A DNA stretch of 64,000 bases from Cymbomonas tetramitiformis (taxonomy: Eukaryota; Chlorophyta; Pyramimonadophyceae; Pyramimonadales; Pyramimonadaceae). The stretch is from NCBI GenBank assembly GCA_001247695.2, contig LGRX02035463.1:28147-92146 (forward strand), read 5' to 3'. Made by a program: the position numbers and the translations under genes. The notes under the pieces were generated by a model. The model did not search any database, had not been told where the DNA came from, and worked only from the letters and a program-made list of their open reading frames with translations. This document shows, one piece after another, positions 9,823 through 19,357 of the stretch (its first letter is position 1; each line of letters opens with the position of its first letter).

Positions 9823-9888
9823 TAACTATAGTAGTCGCGTAGCTACGCTAGCTACCATAGTTACGTAGCTACGCTACTACTATAGTTA
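9823..9888. repeat. Inverted repeat, 25-bp arms
   Basis: Arms at 9823-9847 and 9864-9888 are complementary over 25 bp with one mismatch, with a 16-bp loop. The arm starts TAACTATAGTAGT. It directly abuts a MITE that begins at 9889. Confidence 0.85.
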
Positions 9889-10167
9889 GGCCGTTCAAAC
9901 AAAATTGTCCCGCCGTCTGGCGAGCACGACCCGCCCCCCCCGCCGGCCGATTTCCGAGCGTCGATGGTAATCGGGTCACCATACTTAAGCTCCCCACCGA
10001 TTTTCGAGCGTCGATGGTAATCTGGTCACCATACTTAAGGTCGGTTCTCGGTTCGGGTAACATGTCCTTTAGTATGGTGACCACATCATACCGACCGACC
10101 AGATCCCCCCCCCGCCGATTTTCGTGGAGCGGGGGGCTCCGGACAGGACAATGCTGTTTGAACGGCC
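9889..10167. mobile_element. PIF/Harbinger-like MITE (279 bp, TTA duplication)
   Basis: The ends GGCCGTTCAAACA and TGTTTGAACGGCC are inverted and extend, with mismatches, to ATTGTCC/GGACAAT. The element is flanked by TTA on both sides (9886-9888, 10168-10170), the 3-bp duplication typical of PIF/Harbinger. There is no coding capacity. Inside are two tandem copies of a roughly 48-bp unit with CGAGCGTCGATGGTAATC and GGTCACCATACTTAAG (about 9947-10045), and an inverted piece of it (TAGTATGGTGACC) at 10071. Confidence 0.75.
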
Positions 10168-10189
10168 TTACTGTTACTCATACATAGAA

Positions 10190-10227
10190 ATACATACTGA
10201 TACTGTAACTACAGTATCAGTATGTAT
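10190..10227. repeat. Perfect hairpin, 18-bp arms
   Basis: ATACATACTGATACTGTA (10190-10207) and its exact reverse complement (10210-10227) are separated by two bases. It sits 20 bp from the MITE end, inside simple CTGTTACT-type repeats. Confidence 0.85.
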
Positions 10228-10595
10228 GTTCTATCTATGTAACTGTTACTGATACTCGTTACTGTTACAGTGACACTGCCTTACTCCGAACTCCCCTTCG
10301 CCCTTCGGCCTTGGTCCCACCCGATCCCGCATCCGATGGTGAATATCGATACTGTATCGCGGATTTTATCGCGTTCGATAGGAAGCCTGAACAACCAAAC
10401 GGAAGCGGAATACGATAATAAGTTAGACTGAAGACTCCGAAAGGCAAGATTAGGGGCATACAACCTGCGGTTTCAGGAGAACGGATATGCTGGTGTAGGT
10501 TGGTAGCATATAATCCATTTGCTCTTCGGCCCTTCCCATTATCAGCCAGTATACGTACGGCTGTTCAGCTGCAAGAACTCGGCACCACCTTCACT

Positions 10596-10785
10596 ATGTT
10601 TATTCCAGTGCGCGTGAACCCAGATGGATCAATCGCCGCAACTTGTGGGAACTGCGGGGACAGAAAGCCTTCAGGTGGTCGATACAACGAGGACGATGGC
10701 ATTTTTTACTGTTCTACTTGCTGGGCATCTTGGGAAGTTCCCGAAGATAATCAGACTCGGTGTGGCACTCTCCTTAAGTCTGGTC
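10596..10785 (+). CDS. First zinc-module exon (possible gene start)
   Basis: The ATG at 10596 gives MFIPVRVNPDGS, then a Cys4 zinc module: CGNCG (C-x2-C), about 17 residues (GGRYNEDDGIFY), and CSTCWASW (C-x2-C followed by Trp). A strong donor GTAAGT follows at 10786. Two later exons (11246-11361 and 12071-12186) carry the same C-x2-C ... FYC-x2-C-x3-W pattern. The family is not recognised; it looks like a small treble-clef or zinc-ribbon module used in tandem. Whether this exon series belongs to the Nop9-like gene downstream or to a separate gene cannot be decided here. Confidence 0.6.
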
Positions 10786-10997
10786 GTAAGTTTATACAAC
10801 AGATGGTCAATTTCCGAAAGCCAGCAGGAGGTCGGTTTCCGAAAGTGAATTATATCGCTTCGCATTGCGGTTGCAGAATTATGGAAATTTTTTCCATAGG
10901 TCAAATTTTCTTATCTTGGATCTCTCGTGAGAGCGCTCTCATCTAACGACAGGGCACTTTTGCTTGTGCTTTGGTTGGTTTGGCATGTTCAACGCAG

Positions 10998-11080
10998 TGA
11001 GCAACTTCAACCTGAGAAGAAAGAATCCCAGGCAGGAAGTGGTCTAGCTGATGTTGCACCGAAGCAAAAGGAAGTTCTCG
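10998..11080 (+). CDS. Linker exon 1 of the zinc-module gene
   Basis: Acceptor TTCAACGCAG and donor GTAAAC bound an 83-bp exon coding for EQLQPEKKESQAG ... APKQKEVLG. A similar sentence, ending SEPAKPKEILG before a GT donor, recurs in the exon at 11622-11759. The Lys/Glu/Pro-rich composition suggests a flexible linker between zinc modules. Confidence 0.55.
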
Positions 11081-11245
11081 GTAAACCAAATACTGACTTC
11101 CTCCCTTGAAGCTTTCGAACTTCCAACTTGTTTGTATTTTATTAGAAGATAACAGGTGAACGAAGGACCAATTTTCGTTGGTGCATGTTTGTTCTTCTCA
11201 GGCGTTGCGTGCCTTTAACTGCTGTTTGTCGCTGCGATCGTGCAG

Positions 11246-11361
11246 GCTTTGTTCCAAAGTGCGCAGGCTGCAAACAGCACGACGAGACTTGCGAGAGGGA
11301 AGAGGGTGGCAAAAAGTTCTACTGCCAAAACTGCCGCGCTGCGTGGGCAGCCCCTGAAGAG
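11246..11361 (+). CDS. Second zinc-module exon
   Basis: Acceptor GATCGTGCAG and donor GTGATT bound 116 bp coding for GFVPKCAGCKQHDETC, EREEGGKKFYC and QNCRAAWAAPEE. Cysteines follow C-x2-C ... C-x2-C with an extra Cys in DETC. It has the same length, phase and pattern as the exon at 12071-12186, so one arose by duplication of the other. Confidence 0.68.
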
Positions 11362-11621
11362 GTGATTACACTTCTTTTAACATTTGATCAAATCCCTCCT
11401 GTCAAACCTGATCTTGTTCACGGAAGCTATAGCCTTATTCTGCAATTTTCAAAGCTCATTCTTAAGGGACGCGTCCAGTGCGTTGTCAGTTGCCTGCGCG
11501 GACGCCCTGTGTTGTTAGGGTTTGCTGGTACCTGTCCTCTGAAGCCTATCTGGCTCCGCGGGCAGGGTATCCGCTGAGGACGTTTATACCTCTCAATTGG
11601 TGGCAAGCTAATCCGCCACAG

Positions 11622-11759
11622 TGTGCTCTGTTTCGAAGGGAGGTGTCGAGGAGCCAGGAAGCTGGAGCTACGGGGCCTCAGCGGCTGCAGCACCGGCGGC
11701 TCCGGTGGCCCCTTCTCAAGAACTGCAATCTGAGCCTGCCAAACCTAAGGAGATCCTAG
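11622..11759 (+). CDS. Linker exon 2 of the zinc-module gene
   Basis: An acceptor CGCCACAG and a donor GTGAATC bound a 138-bp exon. It codes for SVSKGGVEEPGSWSYG, an Ala/Pro-rich run and SEPAKPKEILG. It corresponds to the linker exon at 10998-11080. Confidence is limited because the middle is low complexity. Confidence 0.5.
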   Translation, partial: CALFRREVSRSQEAGATGPQRLQHRRLRWPLLKNCNLSLPNLRRS

Positions 11760-12070
11760 GTGAATCATCTTGCCCTTAAGCCGCGCAATAGTCTGCTTTA
11801 GTAGTTCCATGACGTGTAGCCGCCAATGGCCTTCCGTTCCGAGCGGTCCAGAGCGGCCCTCCTTGAATTTCCATCGGTGTGCGCTATTTGGAGCCTTTCA
11901 TACATTCACGGCGTGAAAGAGACCCGCGTGATACGGCTTTGGAATCTTAACCACAGCCACAGAACAGTCTTACTCGCGGCTGGATTCTTGCGCTTGCTTT
12001 GAGCGCCGTCCCACCAGCGTTCATGCAGCGCGCTCGTCTGCGCCTCACGAGTGCCTCGGTGTCATAACAG

Positions 12071-12186
12071 GGTTTGTTCCCAAGTGCGCTTCGTGCAAGT
12101 ACAATGATCCGTCTTGCGAGAGGGACGCGGGCGATAACAAGTTCTACTGTGCGGCCTGCCGCGGCGAGTGGGCTCCGCCTGCGGAG
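12071..12186 (+). CDS. Third zinc-module exon
   Basis: Acceptor CATAACAG and donor GTGCTC bound 116 bp coding for GFVPKCASCKYNDPSC, ERDAGDNKFYC and AACRGEWAPPAE. Cysteine spacing and exon length match the exon at 11246-11361. Downstream (12250-12600) the DNA consists of degenerate copies of a GGGCACTTCAGGGGCACCTG-like unit; I see no certain exon there. Confidence 0.68.
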
Positions 12187-12927
12187 GTGCTCCGCCCCTC
12201 TCTGGCCCGCCGAGTTGCCGCCTCAATCCCGTTGACAGCTTGGCAATAATCAGGTGTCGCGTTTAGTGAGGTTTCGCGAGCCGTGGCACAGATCTCGGGC
12301 GTGGGAAGCCTTTGCTGTCGAACCTTCAGGGAAATCCCAAATCCCCTTGATCAGAAAGCCGGCGGGGCACTTCAGGGGCACCTGCAGTACGTCCGTTTGT
12401 CAGAAGGCTGGCAGGGCACCTCAGGGACATCTACAGTAAATCAGGCTGCTTGCTGGCCGGCGGGATGCTTCAGGGGCGTCTGCGGCAACTCAAGTCCTTG
12501 GCTGATCAGGCTGGCGTTTCAGTGGCACCTGCTGTATCTCAGACCCTCAGCTTGGGGGCGCTTCAGGGACATACCACAGCCCGGCACCTGCGGTAAGTCA
12601 GGGCGGCCAGGCCAGAATCCTTGCGATGAGTCAGGTCCTCTTGTGGCGGCCCACTCTCGGGGCAGCAGAGGCCGCCTGGCGTGCTCTGCCTGTGAACTGC
12701 GCGAGGCACCACCAGATTTACCGGCTTTCGGTTGCGGCCACTACAGCACGGACCGCCTGTCTCGCCACTCCCCGTGGTCAGACACCTTTTACCCGGAGCG
12801 ACACCCCTCACACTGCGGGGTATTTTACCCCGGCGCCGGCGTTTGACGCATCAACGTTGGCCGGCGCCTCTTCCCTGAGCTAGATTCCCTCTAATCACTG
12901 CCTCCCCCCCACCCTTCGGATTTGCAG

Positions 12928-13031
12928 GGTGGAGGATCCGGAGGATCGGGGATACCTGGCGGCACCGGCTGGGTTGCCAGGGGCGGCGCCGAGTGGGTGG
13001 ACCCCAAGTTTGAGGTGCTCGACTTTATCCG
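12928..13031 (+). CDS. Probable exon (GGSG-rich, EWVDPKFEVLDFI)
   Basis: A pyrimidine tract and TTTGCAG acceptor precede, and a GTGAGA donor follows. The 104 bp code for a Gly/Ser-rich lead and GTGWVARGGAEWVDPKFEV. The family is not recognised. It is placed between the zinc-module exons and the Pumilio-type exons and is probably part of one of those genes. Confidence 0.5.
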
Positions 13032-13149
13032 GTGAGAAGACCCGGGACTGCGCCAGAGAGCTCAGCCCCGCATCCCCTTCCTCCTGTATCCACCTCGCGC
13101 CCCTGGTTCTGCCACGCCTGGGGTGCCTCTCGCGCCCCTGGTTCTGCCA

Positions 13150-13426
13150 CGCCTGGGGCGCCTCTTGAGTCCGGAGGCTCTCAAGGAGTTTGGCATCGGC
13201 TGGACCTCGCGGGAGGAGGAGGCCTGTGAGCAGCGTGAGGCACCCGCCAGGACGGAGGCCTGTGAGGAGCCGCGAGCCCTGCCCAAGCTCACTGTTCTGC
13301 TCACCCCTGGGCTCCGCAGGGATGAAGAGGCCAAGCTTGCGAGCAACACCCTGAGCCCCTCCGAGTGCCAGTCCTGCATCGACGGCATTATGGCCAAATT
13401 GTCAGGGAAGGAGACGAGTCTGGCAG
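13150..13426 (+). CDS. Probable exon (LSPEALKEFGIGW ... MAKLSGKE)
   Basis: An open, GC-rich segment ends at a CAG|GTGGGG donor. It includes LLSPEALKEFGIGWTSREEE, an Arg/Glu-rich stretch, and LSPSECQSCIDGIMAKLSG. The 5' boundary is uncertain. The second half reads like helices of a repeat protein, fitting the Nop9-type gene that follows, but there is no diagnostic motif. Confidence 0.42.
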
Positions 13427-13775
13427 GTGGGGGCCTAGTCGCCGGCTACAACCTCTGCGGCATCGCTCCTGTTCCGCCATCCAACGGGCGGCCTAGACCG
13501 CGCTCTCACCGCTCTGCCCATACCGCGCTCTCACCGTTCTGCCGCAACTTTCTGGTAGCTTCAGAACAGCCTCAGCGCTGGGCATCAGGTCAGGGATAGA
13601 CTCTCCACCTCTTTATGTATAAACACGTGGAGTGGGTCAGGAGCTCCCGACAAGCACCACAGCGCCCCTCGAGGGGTTGCAGAAGGGCCTGTGGAGGAGC
13701 TCCCGACGAGCACCACAGTCCCTCAAGGACGGCAGAGCACCTTGAGAGGGCCTCCGCCACGGCCTGCGGTTGCAG

Positions 13776-13977
13776 GGAACCAGCGATGCAGCAAGACAAT
13801 CGAACGGGTGGTGGAGCTCGTGGATACTACGAATTTTGTGGCGCTGCTCGGGAGCTTGCTCGACTCGTTCTCGGAGCTGGCGCGCAGCCCGTACGGCTCC
13901 CACGTGCTGCAGACTGCGCTGCGCGCGGTGTGGCGCCACGTGGAGCAGTGCAAGAACCTGCCCGCAGGTCCCAAGCG
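13776..13977 (+). CDS. Pumilio-type repeat exon of a Nop9-like gene
   Basis: Acceptor GCGGTTGCAG and donor GTCCCA bound a 202-bp exon coding for TIERVVELVDTTNFVALLGS, LLDSFSELA and RSPYGSHVLQTALRAVWRHV. The phrase S.YGSHVLQT.LR is the Pumilio repeat core and is especially like the first repeats of Nop9 (APUM23 in plants), a nucleolar RNA-binding protein needed for 18S rRNA maturation. The gene continues to 20729 through many short exons. The Nop9 assignment also rests on the nucleolar-type Lys-rich tail. Confidence 0.68.
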
Positions 13978-14121
13978 CCGCCTCCGCTCCCCGCTCCGCC
14001 TTTACACCCGCCTCCCCTTCCTCCCTGCCCCATCTCGATGCGGCCCTTCCCGCATGTCCGCAATGGGCGCTGACCGCCGCGTCATTGGCATTGGGGGCAT
14101 TGGCCAGGTGGCAGCCTGCAG

Positions 14122-14305
14122 GAGAAGCTCGTGCGTCAGCTGCAGCGCACCGGCCGTGCTTTATGCAGCCCTCCGACCGCCGCCGGGGAGGCCGGAGGGG
14201 AGCCAAAAGCCGTCGCGGCGGGCTCCGCGGGCTCGGAGGTGGGCGCTCTCATGCAGGACGCCTGCGGCACCCACGTCGTGCGAGCCTTCGCGCTGTGCCT
14301 CTGCG
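14122..14305 (+). CDS. Nop9-like gene exon (DACGTHVVRAF repeat)
   Basis: After a CCTGCAG acceptor the frame reads EKLVRQLQRTGRALC, an Ala/Gly-rich insert and VGALMQDACGTHVVRAFALC, ending at a CTGCG|GTGCGG donor. The pattern D.cGTHV.R.f matches a Pumilio-repeat core. It lies in order after the repeat at 13776-13977. Confidence 0.6.
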
Positions 14306-14448
14306 GTGCGGCCGCCCCCCTCCCGCTGCTTTCTTGGCGCAGCCCTCGAGGGATGCGCCCCGGGTGGCGTGGGACGGGATGACGGCGGTGAAGTGAACTT
14401 GAGAGCCGGAGGCGCGCAGGGTACACGCCGCCCTCCAAGTCCGCCCAG

Positions 14449-14562
14449 GCAAAGAAGAAGAAGCCGACCCGCGGCGCCGGAACGCAAGAGGATGCCCTCC
14501 CGAAAACCAGCACCGAGCCCGTCTCGCGGCTCACTGACTGCTTCTGCCAGCTGGTGAACCAG
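14449..14562 (+). CDS. Nop9-like gene exon (Lys-rich linker, helix)
   Basis: Acceptor TCCGCCCAG and donor GTGTAG bound 114 bp coding for AKKKKPTRGAGTQED, TSTEPVSRL and TDCFCQLVNQ. A basic linker followed by an amphipathic helix fits the region between Pumilio repeats. The next 500 bp include three tandem 25-bp units with ATCTGGG(C/T)TCA(C/T)CCACG (14646-14720). Confidence 0.5.
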
Positions 14563-14865
14563 GTGTAGCCCTCAGCCATGCCGATGCCAGGAGGCCCTGG
14601 GACGCGCATCCTGCAGGTGGCGACTGATGAGTGCACTATGATAGCTGGGCTCACCCACGCGGCACGATCTGGGTTCACCCACGTGGCACGATCTGGGCTC
14701 ATCCACGTGGCACGAAGTGACATAGCCCTAACGGATACGCCACGCTTGGGGTTCGCGTCTTGGGTCGTTGACGAAGGTCTTGGCGGAGCGTCAGCCATGC
14801 CCGATGTGTCTCGGGCGCGGTCGATCAGAGGTGCTTGGGCCAGGCGAGGGTGGCGGTGCACAGCG

Positions 14866-15059
14866 GTGTTCAGGCGCTCCGCGGCGGAAGTGCGCGACGA
14901 GCTCTCCCGGTTGAGTCTTGGAGTGTTATTTGAGTGCCAGGTGTCTGCCTACGTGGCTTCCGAGGGGGTCTCCGCATGCACGGGCACGTACTCGAGCCCG
15001 CTGCTGCAGCTGCTGCTGCGCCTTGCCACGGCCCTCTCTCTGCCGCACTGCACGCAGTG
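14866..15059 (+). CDS. Nop9-like gene exon (YSSPLLQLLLRLA)
   Basis: The frame AEVRDELSRLSLGVLFEC, then VSACTGTYSSPLLQLLLRLA and LSLPHCTQ reads as two helices of a Pumilio repeat (..ySSPLLQlLLrl). The CAG before 14866 could be the acceptor. The stop at 15058 means the true donor lies shortly before it. Boundaries are approximate. Confidence 0.5.
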
Positions 15060-16012
15060 AGACCCCCCTTCCGCGCCCTTGCGTGCCCAGCCCAAAGTCC
15101 TTGTCAGCCACTTTGTCGCATTCGACTTGGAAACGCCTCGTCTGCCGCCTCACACCATTCCGCCCATTCCCTCCCTCCAACCCCTCCCGCCATTACCAAT
15201 GCTTCCTCCCGCCCTCCTACCCCTCCCACCCTCCGCCTACTGCCATCTTGGAAGGGCGCGCCTTGCTTGCGCCGCAGGCCGTTGGAGCGCCCACCGCCAC
15301 TCCCGCACTTGGGCATCAGGGACCTCCAGACAAGAGCTGACTCGATGCACCTGCGGCTGCGCTTCCAGGGCCGTGCTGGATGCGTTCATCACCTCGTCTG
15401 ACTTAGAGGACGTTGCAGAGACGCTCATCAATTCGCAGGTCTCGCTGCTGTTTCATCTGCGCCTCCCAGGCAGTGGCGGCCACATCGTGTCCAAACTGCT
15501 GCATGCTTCCTATAGGCTCACAAGCAACGGAGTCTCGGCTCCGTAGCTGCTCCGGGGGCCGCGTTTTCGGTGACTTTTCCGAGGGCTATCTCTAGTTTCG
15601 GTGGAAACTGAAGGGCGTGCGTAAAAGGGGGGGGTCAGTAGCATAGAACAGGCTTTTGCTGGCCAGCCGCCCAATGGAACGCAGATGGGGGGGGATAATG
15701 GAGTGCAGAGGGGTTGAATATGCGGGGAGGTGGGGTGTGGGCAGGCCGGGAGCCGGCTAATGGAGGCGGTGCTGGAGACCGCTCCGGATGCAATCATGGA
15801 CCTCCTGGTGAAGAGGTATTAGCCCCCTTTCAGCCCGTGCCCAAGCTGACTCTTGCGCATATGCCACGTTTCTACCCTGACCGCCTCCTGCCTACATTTC
15901 GAGCTTAAGGGTTTTACCCAAAATTCTGCAGGGGGGCGGCGGCGGGGGGAGGGGCTTGGCTGTGGTGCAGTGAGGTGGGTGGATGTTGAGGGGGATGCGC
16001 ATCTTGCGGCAG

Positions 16013-16160
16013 GTACTTCATGCCGCGGGTGAATGGCTGGAGCGGGGGAAGCAAGCACCAGTACCGCCCGACGCCGCTGTTTGGCCCGTTCGTGCTCCAG
16101 AAGCTCATGGAGTGCGTGCATGACCCGACTCTGACGCAAAGCCTCCTCGGCCCAGAGTGC
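16013..16160 (+). CDS. Nop9-like gene exon (GPFVLQKLMECV repeat)
   Basis: A GCGGCAG acceptor precedes YFMPRVNGWSGGSKHQYRP, TPLFGPFVLQKLMECVHD and PTLTQSLL. FGPFVLQKLME is a Pumilio-type core helix. The 3' boundary is not clear. Between 15060 and 16013 a further candidate exon codes for AVLDAFITSSDLEDVAETL (about 15370-15440). Confidence 0.5.
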
Positions 16161-16344
16161 GCTCCCCTGGATCCCCCCCCTACCCCCTCCCCACCAATCG
16201 GGGATGAAAAGTCATACTCCTTTAAAGAGGACGCGCTGCGGCCTGCGGCTGCTGGATATCTAGCTGGAGGGATCCGACGGCTCACGCTGATGCAGGGGGC
16301 GGAGGCTCTCAGTGTTCACGGAGATTGTCGGAGCAGGATAGGGC

Positions 16345-16602
16345 AAGCCGTCTGACGGCCCGGATTGTAATGCGGAGCGGCTTCAGCAAGCCGTCCGACG
16401 GCCCGGATTGTAATGCGGAGCGGCTTCAGCAAGCTGTCCGACGGCCCGGATTGTAATGCGGAGCGGCTTCAGCAAGCCGTCCGACAGGCCGGATTGTAAT
16501 GCGGAGCGGCTTCAGCAAGCCGTCCGACGGCCTGGATCGTAATGCGGAGCGGCTTCAGCAAGCCGTCCGACGGCCTGGATCGTAATGCGGAGCGGCTTCA
16601 GC
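16345..16602 (+). repeat. 43-bp tandem repeat, 6 copies (intronic)
   Basis: The unit is 43 bp, containing AGCAAGCCGTCCGACGGCC and GTAATGCGGAGCGGCTTC. Six near-perfect copies run from about 16345 to 16602. They lie between exons of the Nop9-like gene. The low divergence points to recent expansion. Confidence 0.92.
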
Positions 16603-16736
16603 AAGCGGCGCTGCGATTGATGCATGGACGCAGCTCGCTGCTGGGTGCTGAGGTACACTGTGGGGAGAGGCATACACGGCACAGGTGATAGCGATGAGGG
16701 CCGGCGGGGGGGGGCGCTCGGGGCTGCAGGGGAGTG

Positions 16737-17048
16737 GACCTCGCGGCATGCCTCAAGGGGCGCCACAACGCCACCGCCGTGATGCTGGCGGCAAAGTGCG
16801 TGGAGGCGAGCGCGCGGGTCGGGGTGGCCGGGGAGCATGTCGGCAAAACGGTGCTCGAGGCGCTGGCCATTCCCGTGGGGGGGCTAGCCCTGCGGGTATG
16901 GCCGGTGCTGCTCGCGCTAGACCCCGGCGCTCGGCTACTCGAGGGAGCCGCTGCAGTGGCGGCTGCCGCAGGAGCCAGCTTCGGCAAGGGTGGCAAGGGT
17001 GGCAAGGGTGGCAAGGGTGGACAAGGCAAAGGCGGCGAGGCTGAAATG
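16737..17048 (+). CDS. Nop9-like gene exon with GKG-repeat
   Basis: The frame reads DLAACLKGRHNATAVMLAAK, CVEASARVGVAG, HVGKTVLEALAIPV and later ALDPGARLLEGAAAV, ending with a (GGK)n run coded by tandem GGCAAGGGT and a GAAATG|GTGAGT donor at 17048/17049. The helical Ala/Leu-rich part fits further Pumilio-type repeats; the glycine-lysine run is low complexity. The 5' boundary (near 16737) is uncertain. Confidence 0.55.
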
Positions 17049-17077
17049 GTGAGTCCCGGATGATCTTCGCCCCCGCA

Positions 17078-17280
17078 GCCCTCCGCTCCCTCTGACTCTC
17101 CTGACCCTCCGCAGCCCTCTGCCCTCTGACCCCTCCATCCTCTGACTCTTCGACCCTCCGCAGCCCTCTGACCCTCCATCCCTCTGACTCTTCTGACCCT
17201 CCGCAGCCCTCTGACCCCTCCATCTCTCTGTCTCTTCTGACCCTCCGCAGCCCTCTGACCCCTCCATCCCTCTTGTCCCT
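17078..17280 (+). repeat. CT-rich minisatellite in an intron
   Basis: About five imperfect copies of a 40-45-bp unit built from CCCTCCGCAGCCCTCTGAC and CCTCCATCCTCTGACTCTTC follow directly after the GTGAGT donor at 17049. Confidence 0.8.
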
Positions 17281-17485
17281 CGCATTCTTGCGGGCTGGAA
17301 CGAGCTGAAGGCATGCCGTTACCGATTGGCGGAATGCCGATTTGTAAAAAGCAGCGCGTGCGCTTTATGGACACGCTGATTGACGCGGGGCCTTGACGTG
17401 CTGCACCTGCTGGGGAGCATCTTGGGCAGGGAGGCGAAGGAAAGCAATACGCGTCAGAGGGGGGGGCGGCGGAGTGGGGGTGCGG

Positions 17486-17650
17486 AATGCGGAGCACCCC
17501 AGCTGGGGGCTCGCTGCTCTCAGCGCTGGTGCAGCTGCCTTATAGTGCTGTGCAGCCGGTCGCGGACGGCTTGCTTGAACTAGCGCGGACCTCCCCCAAG
17601 CGCGCCACTATCGCCCCCGTGCCCAGCCTCGCCCGATCCTTCCTCAGAAG
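17486..17650 (+). CDS. Nop9-like gene exon (LLSALVQLPYSAVQPV)
   Basis: The frame GSLLSALVQLPYSAVQPVAD, GLLELARTSPKRAT and SLARSFLRSQ gives amphipathic helices consistent with a Pumilio-type repeat. Boundaries are approximate; the last CAG before GTTCTTTTTTCTC (about 17653) may be the exon end. Confidence 0.45.
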
Positions 17651-18038
17651 TCAGGTTCTTTTTTCTCTCACCATGAACACGGTGTTCTGATGCGGGGCGG
17701 CGCGAGAAGAGGGAGGTTGATGGAGGTGGGCGGTCCACCTGGCGCGACGCGGCGGAGCGCAACCAGAGCACAGCGCACGCTCTCGCTGTGGCGCGCCGTC
17801 TCCGCGGTGCGTGGGCGAGGCGGCGGTGCCAACGGAGCACAGGGGCGTCGTGTGGACCAGCCGCGCACGTTGACTTGGGGCGGAGATGCTGGGTGGCGGG
17901 TGCTCGGGCAGATCCTCCCCTGGATGGCCATGGACCGAACTTGTAGCCGAGCTCTGGAGGTGAGCCCAATTGCTGTGGCCCCGGGGGTGGCGACGCGTCC
18001 ATCTCTCGGCACCGAGTGTGGGGTCATTTACGCTGCTG

Positions 18039-18160
18039 AGTGCGGGGGATGCGCGCCAGGCCGCCATGAAGCCCTCGAGCCAGCTCCCCGCGCGGGTCAA
18101 GCTGGAGGCCGTGAAGAACCTCGTGGCGGTGCCCAAAGCCTTGGAGAGATGCAGCCTGCA
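18039..18160 (+). CDS. Nop9-like gene exon (LPARVKLEAVKNLVAVPKA)
   Basis: The frame LLSAGDARQAAMKPSSQ and LPARVKLEAVKNLVAVPKAL reads as a helical pair. It lies between two other exons of the gene. Splice sites are not certain. After it, 18225-18330 is a three-copy 28-bp repeat (CTGCCACTCGCGCTCAGCC). Confidence 0.42.
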
Positions 18161-18432
18161 CCCTGCCGGCGGGTACGGTGCTGCGACCCATTCATAACGG
18201 CCGCCGCCCCATGGTCCAAAGCACTCCCCCCTTCTGCTCCCTGTCTGCTCCCTGCCACTCGCGCTCAGCCCTCCTCCCTGCCACTCGCGCTCAGCCCTCC
18301 TCCCTGCCACTCGCGCTCAGCCCTCCTCCAGCTTCCCGCCCTGCTCGCTCTGCCAGCTCTGCCTCGCAGGCACCTATCCGGGGCATGGGGGATGAGAGGA
18401 ACGTGCGGAGGGGGGCTTGCTCTGTCGGGCAG

Positions 18433-18685
18433 GTATGTGCTGTCTGCGATGTGGAATGCGGCCGAGGGGGAGGACCCGGAGGTGAGGCACTGCATGGCGC
18501 GGAAGATGAAGTCCGACGAGCTACAGCTGCGCTCGCGGAACGCCGCTTTGTGGCACAAGTGTGACCTCGACCTCTGGCAGGACGAATACGGCGCCCTGCA
18601 CGAGGAGGAGCCTGACGCTGCAGTGCACGAAGACAAGCCTGACGCTGCAGCCCTTGGCACCTCTTCCCCACAAGACCAGATCAAG
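18433..18685 (+). CDS. Nop9-like gene exon, end of repeat domain (YVLSAMW ... KCDLDLWQ)
   Basis: Acceptor TGTCGGGCAG and donor GTCAGC bound a 253-bp exon. It codes for YVLSAMWNAAEGEDPEV, MARKMKSDELQLRSRN and AALWHKCDLDLWQDEYG, then an acidic tail with two near-identical EPDAAVHED / KPDAAALG blocks. The word g+yVlsa.w followed by ..n..lW.kcdLDL+ resembles the C-terminal end of Nop9 proteins. This and the Lys-rich tail are the best evidence for a nucleolar role. Confidence 0.62.
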
Positions 18686-18961
18686 GTCAGCCCCCCCCTC
18701 CCTGCAGGCCCTCCAGCCTGAGGTACCTCCCTCAGTGCTCACGTGTGCTCGCCTGCCAGTAAGGAAGGAAGGAGGACTGCGCACCGTGTTGCACCCGCTT
18801 TGTGGGAGCACCCGACTAGACACCTATTCACCGGAACCTCTGACATGGAGCGCCTAGAAATTCGGCAAGAAGTCACCCAAGGGAGTAAATCCGTAGCACC
18901 CTATGCGGCACTTTCAATGAGGGTCCCATCGTGGGAGGTTTGGGGGGGTCCATCCTTACAG

Positions 18962-19150
18962 CATGACGCAACGGAGGGCGCGGAGGAACATGACGAGGCG
19001 GAGGGCGATGGGAAGAAAAAGAAAAAGAAGTGGACACGCGAGGAGCGCGAGGAGCAGGAGAGGAAGAAGGAGAAGAAGAAGGGCGAGCCGGCTGCGGGAA
19101 TCCAAAAGAAGGCACGTCGCAGGCTCGAGATTGAGATGCGGAGCTTTGTT
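18962..19150 (+). CDS. Nop9-like gene exon, basic coiled region
   Basis: An acceptor CATCCTTACAG precedes HDATEGAEEHDEAEGDG, then a Lys run with WTREEREEQERKKEKKK and KARRRLEIEMRSF. Such Lys/Glu-rich helices are usual in nucleolar proteins. The 3' end is uncertain; the minisatellite begins about 200 bp further on. Confidence 0.55.
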
Positions 19151-19357
19151 GGAAAGGACGAGAGAGGGCCAGTGTTTCAGCAGACATACGTTTGCATGAA
19201 GGCGGGTGGAAGTTCAAAGGTTGTAGCTGAAGATGCGTGCACCACCAGCTGCAGGCCCGCATCTGCCGCGCGCCAGCGTCCTCCAAAAGTCCCTCGCAGC
19301 ATTGTAGGTGTCGTGGAAGCTGTGACACTGGCTGCCAGGAGGGCTGTCTTCAGGGCA

